Shown: positions 30,986 to 41,262 of the stretch, piece by piece | Numbering within the stretch: the first letter of the stretch is position 1 | How the letters are laid out: every line of letters starts with the position of its first letter | Source: Trichomonas vaginalis G3 | Lineage: Eukaryota; Parabasalia; Trichomonadida; Trichomonadidae | Assembly (NCBI RefSeq): GCF_026262505.1 | Contig: NC_067207.1 | Location: 9,578,082-9,642,081 of the forward strand | Direction: 5' to 3' | DNA length: 64,000 nucleotides | The notes under the pieces: generated by a model | What the model was told of the DNA's origin: nothing | The model's input: the letters and a program-made list of their open reading frames with translations, nothing else | The model's database searches: none | Program-made: the position numbers and the translations under genes

Positions 30986-31502
30986 AAAATCTGTCACTTT
31001 TATTCATTAATTTTTATGAATGAAACATGTATTTTGAATAATTAATAAGAAATTTGCATTTATTATCAAAATTTATCCCTAATGGCCGAATAGATTTTTC
31101 GATTTTCATTCCAAAGTTTTGAGAAAAACTTGAATTTGATAAAAATTTCTATAAATTTGGTATTCATTCGAATTATTTTGAATTTTTTTTTGAAGAACTA
31201 GAGATGGTAAACATAATTCTAATGACCATTTTTATGTCAATATCATACAAATCTCTTATAATTGAAGAAAATTAATAATATTTTCCTTGGATTGATGAGT
31301 ATATATCATAAAATTCTATGAGAACACTAATATTTTCATTAGTTATCATGATACTCATAGTTGTAATTATATGAAGTAGAATATTTAATTAAATTATACT
31401 AAAATAGAATTATTATAAAACTATATTTGACATGTTCTAACTGAATCATTGATAAACAATTAAAGAAAGATATATAGACTTTTATTCATAAGTAAAATAT
31501 TT
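30986..31502. other. Intergenic region with promoter word
   Basis: Contains TGTCACTTTT at 30992-31001, six bases beyond the ATG of the acetyltransferase. On that gene's strand it reads AAAAGTGACAGATTTTATG. The rest is AT-rich without recognised features. Confidence 0.5.
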
Positions 31503-32594
31503 TTATAATTCTTCCGGAAGCTTTGGTTGAACGTATTCTACAAATTGTTGTTCAAAATATGATTGTTCGATAAGAGATGTTTCATCAACAAGCTTGAATT
31601 CACCATTGACGTACTCGAGATATCCTCCATTCTTAATAACGATCAATTTACCAGATTGTTTCTCATTCCAATACTGGGAAAGTACAATGATATCAGGAAT
31701 TTCTGGTTTTGTTCCAAGAGGGAATGTTCCCCAGTGAATTGGGAAAGAAACTCTTGTTTGAAGGATTTTTGACATATCAGCCGCTTGCTTAGGATCCAAA
31801 TGAACCAATCTCATAAGGGAATTTGGTTCTTGTGGTCCAATTGGCATTGGACACAAATCAATTGGTCGGCCAACGTAATCTCTGACTTCTTTGAAGTGTG
31901 GACCGATTGCTGTATCTCCTGTGAAGTAAATTGTGGCGTTCTTGAACTCTATTAAGAATGAGGCCCAAAGATCTCTTCCCATTGTCAAAGGACCATATCT
32001 GTTTGCCATGTGTCTTGCTGGGAAGCATGTAATAATGATGTCGCCAAGCTTAACTTGCTGTCTCCAATCCATGATGATAACTTTGTAGCCCCATTTTCTG
32101 ATTAATTGACCTTCACCAAGAGGAGCGATAATTGTACAGTTTGGATTAAGTCCCATTAAGGTTTTGATACTGTAATAGTTCAGATGATCCCAGTGATCGT
32201 GAGAAATAAGTATATAATCAATCTTTGGAAGTTGTTCCATAGTAATTGGGGTTGGTGATGTTCGTTTTATCATCCATGGGAATGGAGCTGCATGGTCATC
32301 AAAAATAGGGTCAGTAATAATATATTTGTCGTCCAATTGGAATAACATTGTAGCATGATTGATCCACCATGCTCTTGTCGCATTGGTTTTCGTATTAAAA
32401 TCGTATGTCATGTTACGTGTTGGCATTGGATCAACATAATCTTTTTGGAAAGCAAACTTAAATATTGAAAACCAATTTACATTGGATTTAGAAGCCATTG
32501 GCTCTCCAGGGTCATTAATAAACCTTTTGCCATTATGATGCCTTGTTGTATATGTGGATAGATTGGTTATAAATATGGTATTTAAGGCACTCAT
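31503..32594 (-). CDS. NAPE-PLD-type metallo-beta-lactamase-fold hydrolase
   Basis: 363 residues. The N-terminal part has the WWINHATMLFQL block and ITDPIF, then the zinc motif SHDHWDHLNY (about residues 149-158), ARHMANRYG, FTGDTAIGPHF and a late IHWGTF histidine. This order matches N-acyl-phosphatidylethanolamine phospholipase D and its bacterial UlaG-like kin (two zinc ions in a beta-lactamase fold). The likely reaction is hydrolysis of a phosphodiester in a lipid or related molecule. No clear signal peptide is seen, although the first 20 residues are hydrophobic-polar. Metal ligands all look present, so it should be active. Confidence 0.88.
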   Translation of the reverse strand: MSALNTIFITNLSTYTTRHHNGKRFINDPGEPMASKSNVNWFSIFKFAFQKDYVDPMPTRNMTYDFNTKTNATRAWWINHATMLFQLDDKYIITDPIFDDHAAPFPWMIKRTSPTPITMEQLPKIDYILISHDHWDHLNYYSIKTLMGLNPNCTIIAPLGEGQLIRKWGYKVIIMDWRQQVKLGDIIITCFPARHMANRYGPLTMGRDLWASFLIEFKNATIYFTGDTAIGPHFKEVRDYVGRPIDLCPMPIGPQEPNSLMRLVHLDPKQAADMSKILQTRVSFPIHWGTFPLGTKPEIPDIIVLSQYWNEKQSGKLIVIKNGGYLEYVNGEFKLVDETSLIEQSYFEQQFVEYVQPKLPEEL

Positions 32595-33338
32595 TTTGAA
32601 GAAAAGGTTCCGATCAAAAATTTTAGATCAAATTTACACTTTTGTTACGTTTTTATACAGGCGTGATGCCCGTTAAAGATATGATGAAAGTGTAATTATC
32701 ATAATAATGACTATTTTTGATTCAAATGCCGAACAGAATTTGAATCAAAAATAATCGTATGCTTGATAATTTTTTTTTCCATCGGGATATTCGTAAATGC
32801 AAATCCGTTATCTTTAAAATTACATCGATATAAGGCATATGTTTCTCAAGGAAAAGAGCAAAATCTATCAATTTCTAAACTCATGTTGAATTGAAATCGA
32901 ACATGAAAGAGAATTACTCTTAATAAACGTACGCTTTATGAACAAATTACCAAATTTTAGATGGTCAGATATTGTTCCCTCTCAAATTTCTTATCAGATA
33001 AAATTATATAGATATTATGAAAGGATCTACCCGTTAAATTATGATGTAAATTAAAGATGAAGTGTATTTACAGCCAATTACATGAACGACAATGCCTTTT
33101 GTATCACATTCTTTTCCAGAAAAATTCAAATATTCAAATAGTTTATCATGATCATGCAGTTATCTATATTTTATCGTTGTTGTGATTTAATACCTAACGG
33201 AACAACATTATTAGCAAAATGATGCATTATAGCGTAATGTAATGGAAAAATCAAAGATATAATGAAAGAATAGAACTTTAATAAGAAATGTTATAAAATG
33301 ACTATCATTATTCATGGCAATAATCAAAATAAACATGT
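32595..33338. other. Intergenic region with a perfect hairpin
   Basis: No gene seen. At 32712-32753 a perfect 16-base stem, TATTTTTGATTCAAAT, closes a 10-base loop. It is about 120 bases upstream of the NAPE-PLD-type start. Its role, if any, is unknown. Confidence 0.6.
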
Positions 33339-33953
33339 TCAATAAATTATTGAACAAAAGTTATCCGAAACCAATTCATCATCTTCAATTGACTTACCAA
33401 TTACACACAAATCATTAGAAACGGTTTCACAGTCCAACACTGTCTTAGTTTGTGGAGGATTGGAAATCTTCTGGAATATACCGAGAGAATGATGATTAAG
33501 GAACTTAAATCGATTCTTGATATTTGTTGTTGATCTGCTATTCATATTTTTGGCAATAACTGACCATTTGTTTCCATATTTCGATTGAAGATCGATTAAA
33601 AGCTGATCTTCTTCTTTACTCCATTCATCTCTATTATAAGAAGGATCATGATGAATTATCCATCGCTCACGACATTGCTTACCAGTGCGGGTTCCAATAA
33701 GCTTAGAAATTAAACCCCAATTATGTGGTCCATATTTACTAACTGCTTCTAAAAGTTTTTGATCTTCTTCTTTTGTCCATCTTAACTTACGGCGCTGAGG
33801 TTCTTGTTGTGATTGTTGACTTTTTTGATAACAATCACTTAAATTTAAGGATTCCAGAGATGTTTGACCTAAATTAGGCATTGAAACATCACCCGAGAAG
33901 TTACATTCAAGAAAAAGAATGTCATTTATAAGCAATCCAGGCTCAAATTCCAT
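33339..33953 (-). CDS. Two-repeat Myb (R2R3-like) DNA-binding protein
   Basis: 204 residues. Two Myb repeats lie at about residues 56-106 and 108-157: LRWTKEEDQKLLEAVSKYGP with W, then GKQCRERWIIHHDP, and EWSKEEDQLLIDLQSKYGNK with W, then TTNIKNRFKF. In each, three tryptophan-type core positions are present, with the usual replacement in the last place (F in the second repeat). The third helix of repeat one (GKQCRERW) would contact DNA. Small R2R3 proteins of this size regulate transcription in trichomonads, some binding core promoters. The tails are acidic and polar. A nuclear transcription factor is likely. Confidence 0.9.
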   Translation of the reverse strand: MEFEPGLLINDILFLECNFSGDVSMPNLGQTSLESLNLSDCYQKSQQSQQEPQRRKLRWTKEEDQKLLEAVSKYGPHNWGLISKLIGTRTGKQCRERWIIHHDPSYNRDEWSKEEDQLLIDLQSKYGNKWSVIAKNMNSRSTTNIKNRFKFLNHHSLGIFQKISNPPQTKTVLDCETVSNDLCVIGKSIEDDELVSDNFCSIIY

Positions 33954-34581
33954 GAAAAATTTCTAACTAATGTCATTTCGGTTTTGCCAATGATATGCCC
34001 TTCACAAAATTGAAAGCATTGAAAACCTAATATTTAAAATTAAGTTATGTGTTCAATAATCTTTCATAATGACAAAATTTTATTTTACACACTCAATTCA
34101 AAAATTGAATGGCACTCGCGAGTGTGATATGACATGTTCAATCAAAAATATTGACACGATCATAATTTTATACTTAAAACATAATCTTCCATTAACATGA
34201 GCAACATGATAAAATAACACCTTTTATCAATTATGATTATCCATATTTTTTCTAAAATGATCAGTATTTTACCTTTAATTGCTTGATCCTTATTCATACA
34301 TCTAAAGTATAAGAGTTTTTCATCACTTATAAGGTGATTACTTAATATTTTTTTGGTTTTGAATTTTTATGTGTATTATATCATTATTTATCAAGTAATA
34401 CAATAATTATACTACACATAAAAAGAATTCAGATCATAAACCTTGTAATACCTAATCACAAAAAATTGATTTCTATTTTGAATTTTTTACAATTAAAGCT
34501 TTTGTTTTCATTATCAAAATAGGATGGGTATACTAACTCTCTGTCCAAATATAGAGTATTGCATTAATTTTGATTTTCTGA
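33954..34581. other. Divergent intergenic region
   Basis: AT-rich, with no supported gene. ACACTCGCGAGTGTGAT near 34,118 is a short perfect palindrome (ACACTCGCGAGTGT). Its closeness (about 165 bases) to the Myb gene start makes a regulatory site possible. Confidence 0.4.
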
Positions 34582-35196
34582 ATGGATACATGTAATTCGC
34601 ACGAAATATCTTAATTGCGCTCTAAACAACAATATCAATTTACAGAGAATTTGAATAAAAACTATACCGCCAAATGTGAAATAAAAACGATACAGTTCCC
34701 GCAAAATCGTCGTAAACTTCTCAAATTAGAAATACAATGCGGTCGAGATTTTGCGCCAAAAAATGTGTTATTTCATTTTTCAAACAGAATGTTCAACGGT
34801 GATAACATCTACTTCGACTTCGATGCCATATCATCACCAATAGCAGATCCAAATGACACATACACACCATCAGCCGGACTTGGCTCCACTTCATTCTTCA
34901 TAGAGAATGACCAAGCAGAGAACATCTTACCTTTCGATAACCCGGATCCATGGAGCGAGAAGAAGAGACCAGAGCCTTTGGAAAGATCCTTCTCTACTCC
35001 AGAGATAAAGAATGAAATACAAACAAACGTACAACTACAGATGTATCAACTACCGATGCCTGTATCTCCAAAGCCTCAGAAGAAGAAACCAATGGTATTC
35101 CAACCATTTTCTTCTTTCGATGCTACGGAATTAACAGTCAAAGCATTAAAGGAGCATTGCTACAATTCATCAAGGTCCACTTATCTTAGCTGGTAA
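34582..35196 (+). pseudogene. Host gene of unknown function with an early in-frame stop
   Basis: A long open frame from 34,615 has no usable ATG for almost 60 codons. In the same frame, an ATG at 34,582 (MDTCNSHEIS) is followed after ten codons by a single TAA at 34,612-34,614. The remainder is open to 35,196 and includes QKKKPMVFQPFSSFDATEL. The N-terminal half is beta-like and basic, and the middle is acidic and proline-rich. I do not recognise the family. It could be a young pseudogene, a sequencing error or a gene whose true start lies elsewhere. Confidence 0.5.
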
Positions 35197-35588
35197 GTCA
35201 ACCTACACTGTTATTCTATTAATATAGATTGTTTTTAATACAATAAATATTAGTTCTTAATTTAAATACAACCTCATTGATTTTATGATCTAGCACTTTA
35301 GCATTCGTCGGCACAGTACTTATTGGCTCCACTTTTAGAAGATCGTCCTATATCTCATTTTTATTTCTCTTCAATCATCTTTCTCATAAATTGGGAGCAT
35401 TCTATGATCAATAGGAACACCAATAAATGCATCAAATCGGTTTGATTCAACAAAACTGAACATGATTACGTTTCAATTTCGTGTCTCCTAAACTTAATGA
35501 GTAATTAAGATTATGAGAGCTTCTTGACAGGGTAGTCAATCTTTAATCCATGAAGATATCATGATTTTTCATTTTCATTGAAGATCAA
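35197..35588. other. Intergenic region
   Basis: AT-rich, with no gene supported. It ends at the promoter word described next. Confidence 0.5.
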
Positions 35589-35598
35589 AAAAGTGACA
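35589..35598 (+). promoter_or_regulatory. AAAAGTGACA word just before a start codon
   Basis: Three bases before the ATG at 35,602, in the same orientation as at the acetyltransferase gene. Such closeness suggests either a very short leader or a start-proximal site. Confidence 0.4.
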
Positions 35599-35601
35599 AA
35601 A

Positions 35602-35967
35602 ATGATTTCTCAACCCTTCAGTCAAACTTTCCAAGCATATAATTTTCTCCAGTATTATAATAATAATAGCCAAGAAGCCATGAAAAATATCCCTAAAACA
35701 CAGAATTCTTTTGAAAATACACATGAAATTCATTCTCTAGTTCAATTAGAAGAGATAAATTCATTAATCAAGATACTAAGCAACAAAATAGCAGAAATTG
35801 AAACCAAAAATAAAGAACTTGCGATGATTGAATCACAATTGAAATTGAATGAACCAGAATTACCAAAACAAGCTGATCCTGATGAAATGAAAGAGTTAGA
35901 GGACATGATGAAGCCACAAAGCACAAGTATTATTGGTTCAATTATGAATTACTTCAAACCAAAATAA
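35602..35967 (+). CDS. Hypothetical coiled-coil protein, 121 residues
   Basis: The ATG at 35,602 (MISQPFSQTF) is the first in frame. The middle part (LEEINSLIKILSNKIAEIET plus KNKELAMIESQLKLNE) is a clear coiled coil of about 40 residues with regular Leu/Ile spacing. Then comes an acidic stretch (DPDEMKELEDMMKPQ), and the C-terminus (SIIGSIMNYFKPK) is a short hydrophobic helix. The function is unknown; a small cytoskeletal or membrane-peripheral adaptor is possible. Confidence 0.6.
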   Translation: MISQPFSQTFQAYNFLQYYNNNSQEAMKNIPKTQNSFENTHEIHSLVQLEEINSLIKILSNKIAEIETKNKELAMIESQLKLNEPELPKQADPDEMKELEDMMKPQSTSIIGSIMNYFKPK

Positions 35968-36581
35968 TTTTTATTACTCAGAAACAACTTACACGTAAAC
36001 TACAGGAAGACCTATCAAGAGTTTATCAATTCTTGATCAATTTATCATAATCCCAAAAGTTAATTGAATTTTTCATTCTTGTGTATTGATTATACACATA
36101 AATTTTAATGACCCATAACTGAAACGAAAAACAACGATACATCCATTGTTTCATGGATACTTTAAATGTTTTGTTAGCTTATTAAAAAATTACGAAGCAA
36201 TGACGTTCCAAATTTCAGAAGCAAAGTGGACAATTAAAATTGAGTAGTTTTACATATGAACTATATATATCAATTCTGACTCTAAGCCAGAAAAAAATAA
36301 AAATTTTCAATTTTTAGCCTTGGAAAAGTACCTTTTTGAAAATTTTCATAGCAAAATTATACATCATATCCTGTGTAATTCATTTATGTATTAATTGTTC
36401 TCTAAATGACTTTGAAAATTCAATAAATGTATTACCAAAGTATGAAAATGCTGTAGGTAACACCATGGGATGAAAGTGTACTTTCTATAACCATGATGGA
36501 TCACTCCAGATATGATTTGGAAAGATAATTATGATTTATTGTCACTTTTCAGAACGATATCGCGAAAAAGAGATTTCGTAA
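35968..36581. other. Intergenic region with promoter word
   Basis: AT-rich, with no gene seen. TGTCACTTTT at 36540-36549 lies 32 bases before the next ATG, in the orientation that resembles the TCA-pyrimidine-T initiator. Confidence 0.5.
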
Positions 36582-36977
36582 ATGGATTGCTATATATCTC
36601 TTGCATCAGCGAAAGTAGACAAAATGCACGCTTTGATGATTAATCCCGAAACAAAGACGTTACAGGTGGTTCAGTATTATAACGACCCAAATTTCAAATT
36701 TATTATCACGAATAATTTGATTATTCATAAAAAGTCAGGCAAAGTTTTAGATGCTTTAGGTGGCGCTACAGAAGGAGCCCAAGTTGGACTTTGGGAAATT
36801 AATGGCTGCGCAAATCAAGAATGGTTTTTAAATGAAGATAAAACAATAAGATCTCAAAATGGCCTTTGCATGTCTTTAGAAAAGAAATCCGATTACAACA
36901 ATCAAAATATAATTCTCGCCAAATACTCACAAAATACTCCTCAATGGAGGATAGTTTCATGCGAAAGTAGTGACTAA
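36582..36977 (+). CDS. Single ricin-B-type (beta-trefoil) lectin domain protein
   Basis: 131 residues forming one beta-trefoil. KSGKVLDALGGATEGAQVGL, then WEINGCANQEWFLNED and later TPQWRIV give the three-fold pattern with Q-W motifs (NQEW, PQWR); the first fold is less conserved. Such domains bind sugars, and in trichomonads they occur as small stand-alone proteins. No signal peptide or toxin catalytic chain is present, so this is not a toxin. It is likely cytoplasmic. Confidence 0.8.
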   Translation: MDCYISLASAKVDKMHALMINPETKTLQVVQYYNDPNFKFIITNNLIIHKKSGKVLDALGGATEGAQVGLWEINGCANQEWFLNEDKTIRSQNGLCMSLEKKSDYNNQNIILAKYSQNTPQWRIVSCESSD

Positions 36978-37372
36978 TTTCATGCATTATTACAATTTGT
37001 TATTTTTTTTTGTTATTTTAAAAATAAAATTGATTATTATAATATTTTCATAGATCTTATGATTCCTCTACAACAAAATAACATGAATTGCATAGCTTAA
37101 AGCCATGCTCATGAATCCTTCCCTCAAAATGAGATTTTTTTTGAAATGAAATCATTTTGTAAAATTTCCTTTGAATTTAATTGGAAATAGCACTTAAACA
37201 AGCTAAATACAAAAAGAATTTAATAGGTTTTGTTTTTGTTAACTTTGGCAATTTTTTCTGATACTAAATCTGAAAAGCCGAAAACACAACATGATCATTA
37301 ATGAAGAAATTTTGATTAAGTTTTACAGAAAACGATTATGAAAAACGATAAAAAAATTGAATTGAAGGGATA
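36978..37372. other. Intergenic region
   Basis: AT-rich, with no gene or repeat supported. Confidence 0.5.
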
Positions 37373-38569
37373 ATGCAATCATCATACATTGATGCGGCTA
37401 TCCTTCTCAAGGTCACATCAGCAAAGTCTTGCATCCCAGTTAAGTTCTTTCCAGATGAAATTCATACAGATCCTCAAATTGAAACAATTATGACGAATTC
37501 ATTAGTGAAATGCAAGACAGAATTAATATTCTGCTACACTCTTGATACAAGAATTGCATTCGCATACTCATTTAAGCTGAAAGATGAATACTATTCTATT
37601 TCCATCATCACAACTTATCATTATCCTAAGCTCTATGAAATATTTTATCTTGAAATGTCACAAAACTTCAAAGGATCAGAACATGAGATGACTGCTGAAG
37701 AAATGTTTGATGTTATGACAAATACACTCCCGACATGGGTGAATTTCCAAATGGAAAGACTACAAGAGGTAGACATTAAATCAATGTACGAGTATTTATC
37801 TACAACGGCAGACTTTTTTTCAGATTATGATCCATATTTATACTTTGAAAATTTCAATACAGTTAACAGTGCATGGAAAGCCCTTCTTAAAGGTACAGGA
37901 TTATTAGTTGTTGCAGATACACCAGATCTTCTTATGAAAGCAGCATTTGCAGCCCTTTGCATAATTTCTCCTTTGAAATTCCAAGGAAACTTCATTATAT
38001 CGGTTTGCGATTTTGATTGGAGACTAGACGACCTTGATCAATACGAAGTAGTATGTGTCTTACCTAATACCCTTAAATATATTAATAGAAAATTCAAAAT
38101 TGCCCTTAAAGCACAGGACTTAGCTTTTGACTTTAGCGGTTCCCGAGAAAAATTACTTGAGAAATCAACAAAATTTAAAGAGTTGTTGATTTATTTGATG
38201 GATAGAGTGCTTACATTGAATCCTTTCAATGATATCTTGGAAGGACCTTATGTTAATGATAGTTTAGAGAAAGAAATGAATCCAAGTAAGCACAGAGGCT
38301 CACTTCTCCCTCCAGAAATCAGAATTGCCGAGAAAACTTCGACAATCAAGAAATGGAGGAAGTCCATTATCTTTAGGGATTCATTCCGTGACAGTTTCCT
38401 ATCATCTGAGCCATCCAATGTAGTCTCATCCTTTAGTTTGCATCATGTCAAAGAATTATCATCTATTTTAGATGAAATAGACGAACGATTCAAGGACGAT
38501 ACACATATTCGTGCTGTTGTCAAGAAATACAGGAAAGAAATTGCTTCTTATTTGGAAGCATATAAATAG
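37373..38569 (+). CDS. Hypothetical protein, possibly DENN/longin-like
   Basis: 398 residues. It starts with a beta-rich segment (YIDAAILLKVTSAKSCIPVK), then an alpha/beta region. The block NSAWKALLKGTGLLVVADTP with DLLMKAAFAALCIISPLKFQ (about residues 163-205) and a following IISVCDFDWRLDDLDQYEVV recall the nucleotide-exchange DENN domain (a lesion-like W-LL-G--L-VVA and ALLSL--PL pattern). The C-terminal 100 residues are basic and helical, ending in a coiled coil. The DENN link is a weak inference. It is convergent with the proteasome gene. Confidence 0.7.
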   Translation: MQSSYIDAAILLKVTSAKSCIPVKFFPDEIHTDPQIETIMTNSLVKCKTELIFCYTLDTRIAFAYSFKLKDEYYSISIITTYHYPKLYEIFYLEMSQNFKGSEHEMTAEEMFDVMTNTLPTWVNFQMERLQEVDIKSMYEYLSTTADFFSDYDPYLYFENFNTVNSAWKALLKGTGLLVVADTPDLLMKAAFAALCIISPLKFQGNFIISVCDFDWRLDDLDQYEVVCVLPNTLKYINRKFKIALKAQDLAFDFSGSREKLLEKSTKFKELLIYLMDRVLTLNPFNDILEGPYVNDSLEKEMNPSKHRGSLLPPEIRIAEKTSTIKKWRKSIIFRDSFRDSFLSSEPSNVVSSFSLHHVKELSSILDEIDERFKDDTHIRAVVKKYRKEIASYLEAYK

Positions 38570-38647
38570 AAAATTTTAATTATGTTAATTTATGTAGTTC
38601 ATGTTAGTAAAATTTCATATAATAAATTTTTTTAATCAAAAAAAGCT

Positions 38648-39292
38648 TTACTGATCCCATGTGCCTTCGACAACTTCCCAGTTTGGATCGATCTGTTCTG
38701 GGGCCAAATGGTTGATACCTTGTGGAGTGACAGTAATAAATTCGATTTTACCATTAGCGGTTGTATTTCTAGCGTTAACAGCTCTAAATACTTCGGTGAT
38801 ACCTTTCTTTACGTCGTCGAAGCTTCCATTGACGACATCTGCAATTTGCAAGCCTTGTAAGTATTTACCAAAACCAGTGCCGATATGGTCTGATTCCCAG
38901 GAGGCACCGTATGGATCTGTGCATGCTAAAAACTTACTACCGTCTGGATTAATACCTGCGACAATAACCTTGCAGCTGAGTGGCTTCATATTAGAACGGC
39001 ACTGATACATATAGCGCTTAATGTAATTATGAACTTCGGAGGCTGTTAAATATTCTCCATTGTGCTTGCATTGCTGTTGAAGAATGACAGATTTAATAAC
39101 TTCAATTAATGTTTGAAAATCAGCGAATTCGCCGGAGGCTCCAATGATGATATTTGGAGCAACTTCAACGAAATGTGAAACATTGTTATGTCTAAACATT
39201 GAGCCGTATGTAATAGACAAATCAGATGCAAGGAGAATACCACCATCGTATTTGGCAGCGACGATTGCTCCACTGGCTGTTATTACTTGCAT
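38648..39292 (-). CDS. 20S proteasome subunit beta-7 (PSMB4 type)
   Basis: 214 residues. The protein forms part of the inner beta ring of the 20S core. The family pattern is clear: a start with TASGAIVAAKYDGGILLASD, then YGSMFRHNNVSHF, IIIGASGEFADFQ, YLTASEVHNYIKRYMYQCRS, then GASWESDHIGTGFGKYL. The subunit is a non-catalytic one: the residue at the processing site is not an exposed catalytic Thr, as in beta-7 elsewhere. The prosegment is extremely short. The C-terminal tail (NWEVVEGTWDQ) resembles the beta-7 arm that reaches the neighbour ring. Confidence 0.88.
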   Translation of the reverse strand: MQVITASGAIVAAKYDGGILLASDLSITYGSMFRHNNVSHFVEVAPNIIIGASGEFADFQTLIEVIKSVILQQQCKHNGEYLTASEVHNYIKRYMYQCRSNMKPLSCKVIVAGINPDGSKFLACTDPYGASWESDHIGTGFGKYLQGLQIADVVNGSFDDVKKGITEVFRAVNARNTTANGKIEFITVTPQGINHLAPEQIDPNWEVVEGTWDQ

Positions 39293-40042
39293 TATTATAA
39301 TTCTTCAAACAAAGTTATTCAATTAATTTTTTTTTTGACCAATTAGACCAACTATCCCAATAAATGATAAGCACTATATATTGCAATAGCTAAGATATTT
39401 TTATATAAATTCTTAATCACATACTCTGAAACCGAATCTAAATGTGGAATTTCTCAAATGATTTGGCTTCATACTTTGTAATTACTAGGGACTATTATAA
39501 ATTTATTAAACTAAGAGATGAATGTATTGTTGCCATATCCTAGACTCTGTTTGTTGTATTTTGTTTTAATCTCAATATTGAGAAAAAGTTTCAGCATAAC
39601 TAATGAACTTATAGCTACTTTACGAATTTTTCTCGAAAACTAACTGTCATTTTCATGTTTAGGTCATGATTTATTAAAAAAGTTCATGAACTGATTAATT
39701 TTTACCATTAGCTAATGCATTTATACTTCTATCATTATACACATTCATTTTACTAATTGGAATGAAAAATTAAATAAATTAAATATTGAAGATAAAAGAA
39801 CTGAAGGTTTGGTGTGATATCATCGAGGCAAACTTATTCTGAAAAGGTTGATGATGAATGAGCCAATTTTTTTTCTCAGCCCAACTGTGGGAAAAATCTG
39901 AAATTGAAAATGTTTTTCGGAACTTTTAATTAACAACCTTAATTTACATATTCAATCATAAGGAACATTTTTGTTATGGTCTTTCAAGTTACAGAACTTC
40001 ATTCACAACAAATCCGAGTTTTTTTTTTCTGAAAATAAAAAA
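39293..40042. other. Divergent intergenic region
   Basis: 750 AT-rich bases without a supported gene or a clear repeat. Confidence 0.5.
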
Positions 40043-40273
40043 ATGTGTAGGGAGGTGGACGAATCTTCACAAGCAACAAAGAAAAAGCAAAAGAAGAGCG
40101 TTCCGCCCACTCCTGAGGTCATAAACACACCACCTACCACGATTCCACCTCCAGTCCAAGATAATGATATTATTCTTCCGAGCCATACTACAGGAATATC
40201 AGGTGATCCTTTAAATATCTTACTTTTAGACGAATTCGATGATCTTTCTTTATCAGATATGGACCAATGTTGA
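40043..40273 (+). CDS. Small acidic-tailed protein, 76 residues (doubtful)
   Basis: The ATG at 40,043 (MCREVDESSQATKKKQKKS) begins a short frame: a basic patch, a Pro/Thr-rich middle (PPTPEVINTPPTTIPPPVQ) and an acidic end (LLLDEFDDLSLSDMDQC) that looks like a transactivation or peptide-motif tail. The basic patch could be a nuclear signal. Composition bias differs from random AT-rich DNA, which supports coding, but no family is recognised. Confidence 0.4.
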   Translation: MCREVDESSQATKKKQKKSVPPTPEVINTPPTTIPPPVQDNDIILPSHTTGISGDPLNILLLDEFDDLSLSDMDQC

Positions 40274-40509
40274 AAAATTTCCAAATCAATTTTTAATCCG
40301 AAACTCGGTCCTCAACGGACCGTATCTATACTATTGTTTGTAATATTATTATTTCGGTTACTTACATTTAGCGTTAAATTTACTTTGACATGAAACATCT
40401 TCATTTTCAATTGAAAAATGAATTTAAGAGTGATATTACTCCCAACCGAAAACGGCATATTATGTTCATGTAAAAAATACAAATACTTTTACTAATATAT
40501 TACTAAAAA

Positions 40510-41262
40510 CTACTCTATTTCTTGTTCTATTTGATCATTTGAGAGAGGATACGTCCTTTCGGAGTCTAAGCCATCTACATCTCCACACATTCTAAAAGGA
40601 ACCTCTGGAACTGGTCCAGTTGGTAAATCATCTGTACAAAGTGTCGGAGTATATCCATCTGGCAATTTGAATCCTTGGCAAACAATAAATGACTCAACAG
40701 ATGATAATCTACAAGCACGAGGTTTGCACATCGTAATTTTACTGAAGAAGCAACCAAAAATTGCTAATAATTTCGGTAAAGATTTTGTTCTAAAAATTTT
40801 AGAAACAAATGTACCTCCCTCACGTAAAACCATTGTTGCAATAGTTAGCGATGCTTTAACTATGTTATGTTGAACGTATTCGTCAAATTCAATTCTAATA
40901 ATCGTATCTGGAGCGCCATCAGCTAAAACTGCATCGGCTTTGTTTCCATCTAGAAGACTTATCACATTTTCTGCTGTTTTTACATCTGTAATATCGCCTC
41001 TGAGCTCAGTTACTCCATCTATTGGAACAATTCTACGGAGATCAATAGAAATAATCTTTCGAGCATCAGTTTCTGGCATGAGCTTAGCACAAACTTGTGA
41101 CCATGATCCAGGAGCAGAGCATAAATCGACGACTCTTGTTGAATCTTTAAGGAAATGCATTTCTGATTCAACTTGAATAAGTTTGTACGCAGAACGTGCG
41201 CGCCAACCTTCTTCAACTGCTGTCTTTTTATAAACATCTCTCCTAGAAACAGATGCTTTCAT
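40510..41262 (-). CDS. TRM7/FTSJ1-type tRNA 2'-O-ribose methyltransferase
   Basis: 250 residues from the ATG at 41,262 (MKASVSRRDVYKK). It methylates ribose 2'-hydroxyls of tRNA anticodon loop nucleotides. The pattern EEGWRARSAYKLIQV leads in; its lysine is the first of the K-D-K-E catalytic set. VVDLCSAPGSWSQV is the AdoMet loop, ADAVLADGAPD holds the Asp, GGTFVSKIFRTK the second Lys, and RLSSVESFIVCQGF the Glu. The C-terminal extension is acidic. The start is preferred because a longer reading needs GTG and adds nothing conserved. Confidence 0.9.
   Translation of the reverse strand: MKASVSRRDVYKKTAVEEGWRARSAYKLIQVESEMHFLKDSTRVVDLCSAPGSWSQVCAKLMPETDARKIISIDLRRIVPIDGVTELRGDITDVKTAENVISLLDGNKADAVLADGAPDTIIRIEFDEYVQHNIVKASLTIATMVLREGGTFVSKIFRTKSLPKLLAIFGCFFSKITMCKPRACRLSSVESFIVCQGFKLPDGYTPTLCTDDLPTGPVPEVPFRMCGDVDGLDSERTYPLSNDQIEQEIE

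Noticed and set aside
36582-36977. Ricin-like toxin gene
   Set aside because: Only a single sugar-binding beta-trefoil is present; there is no catalytic chain or secretion signal.
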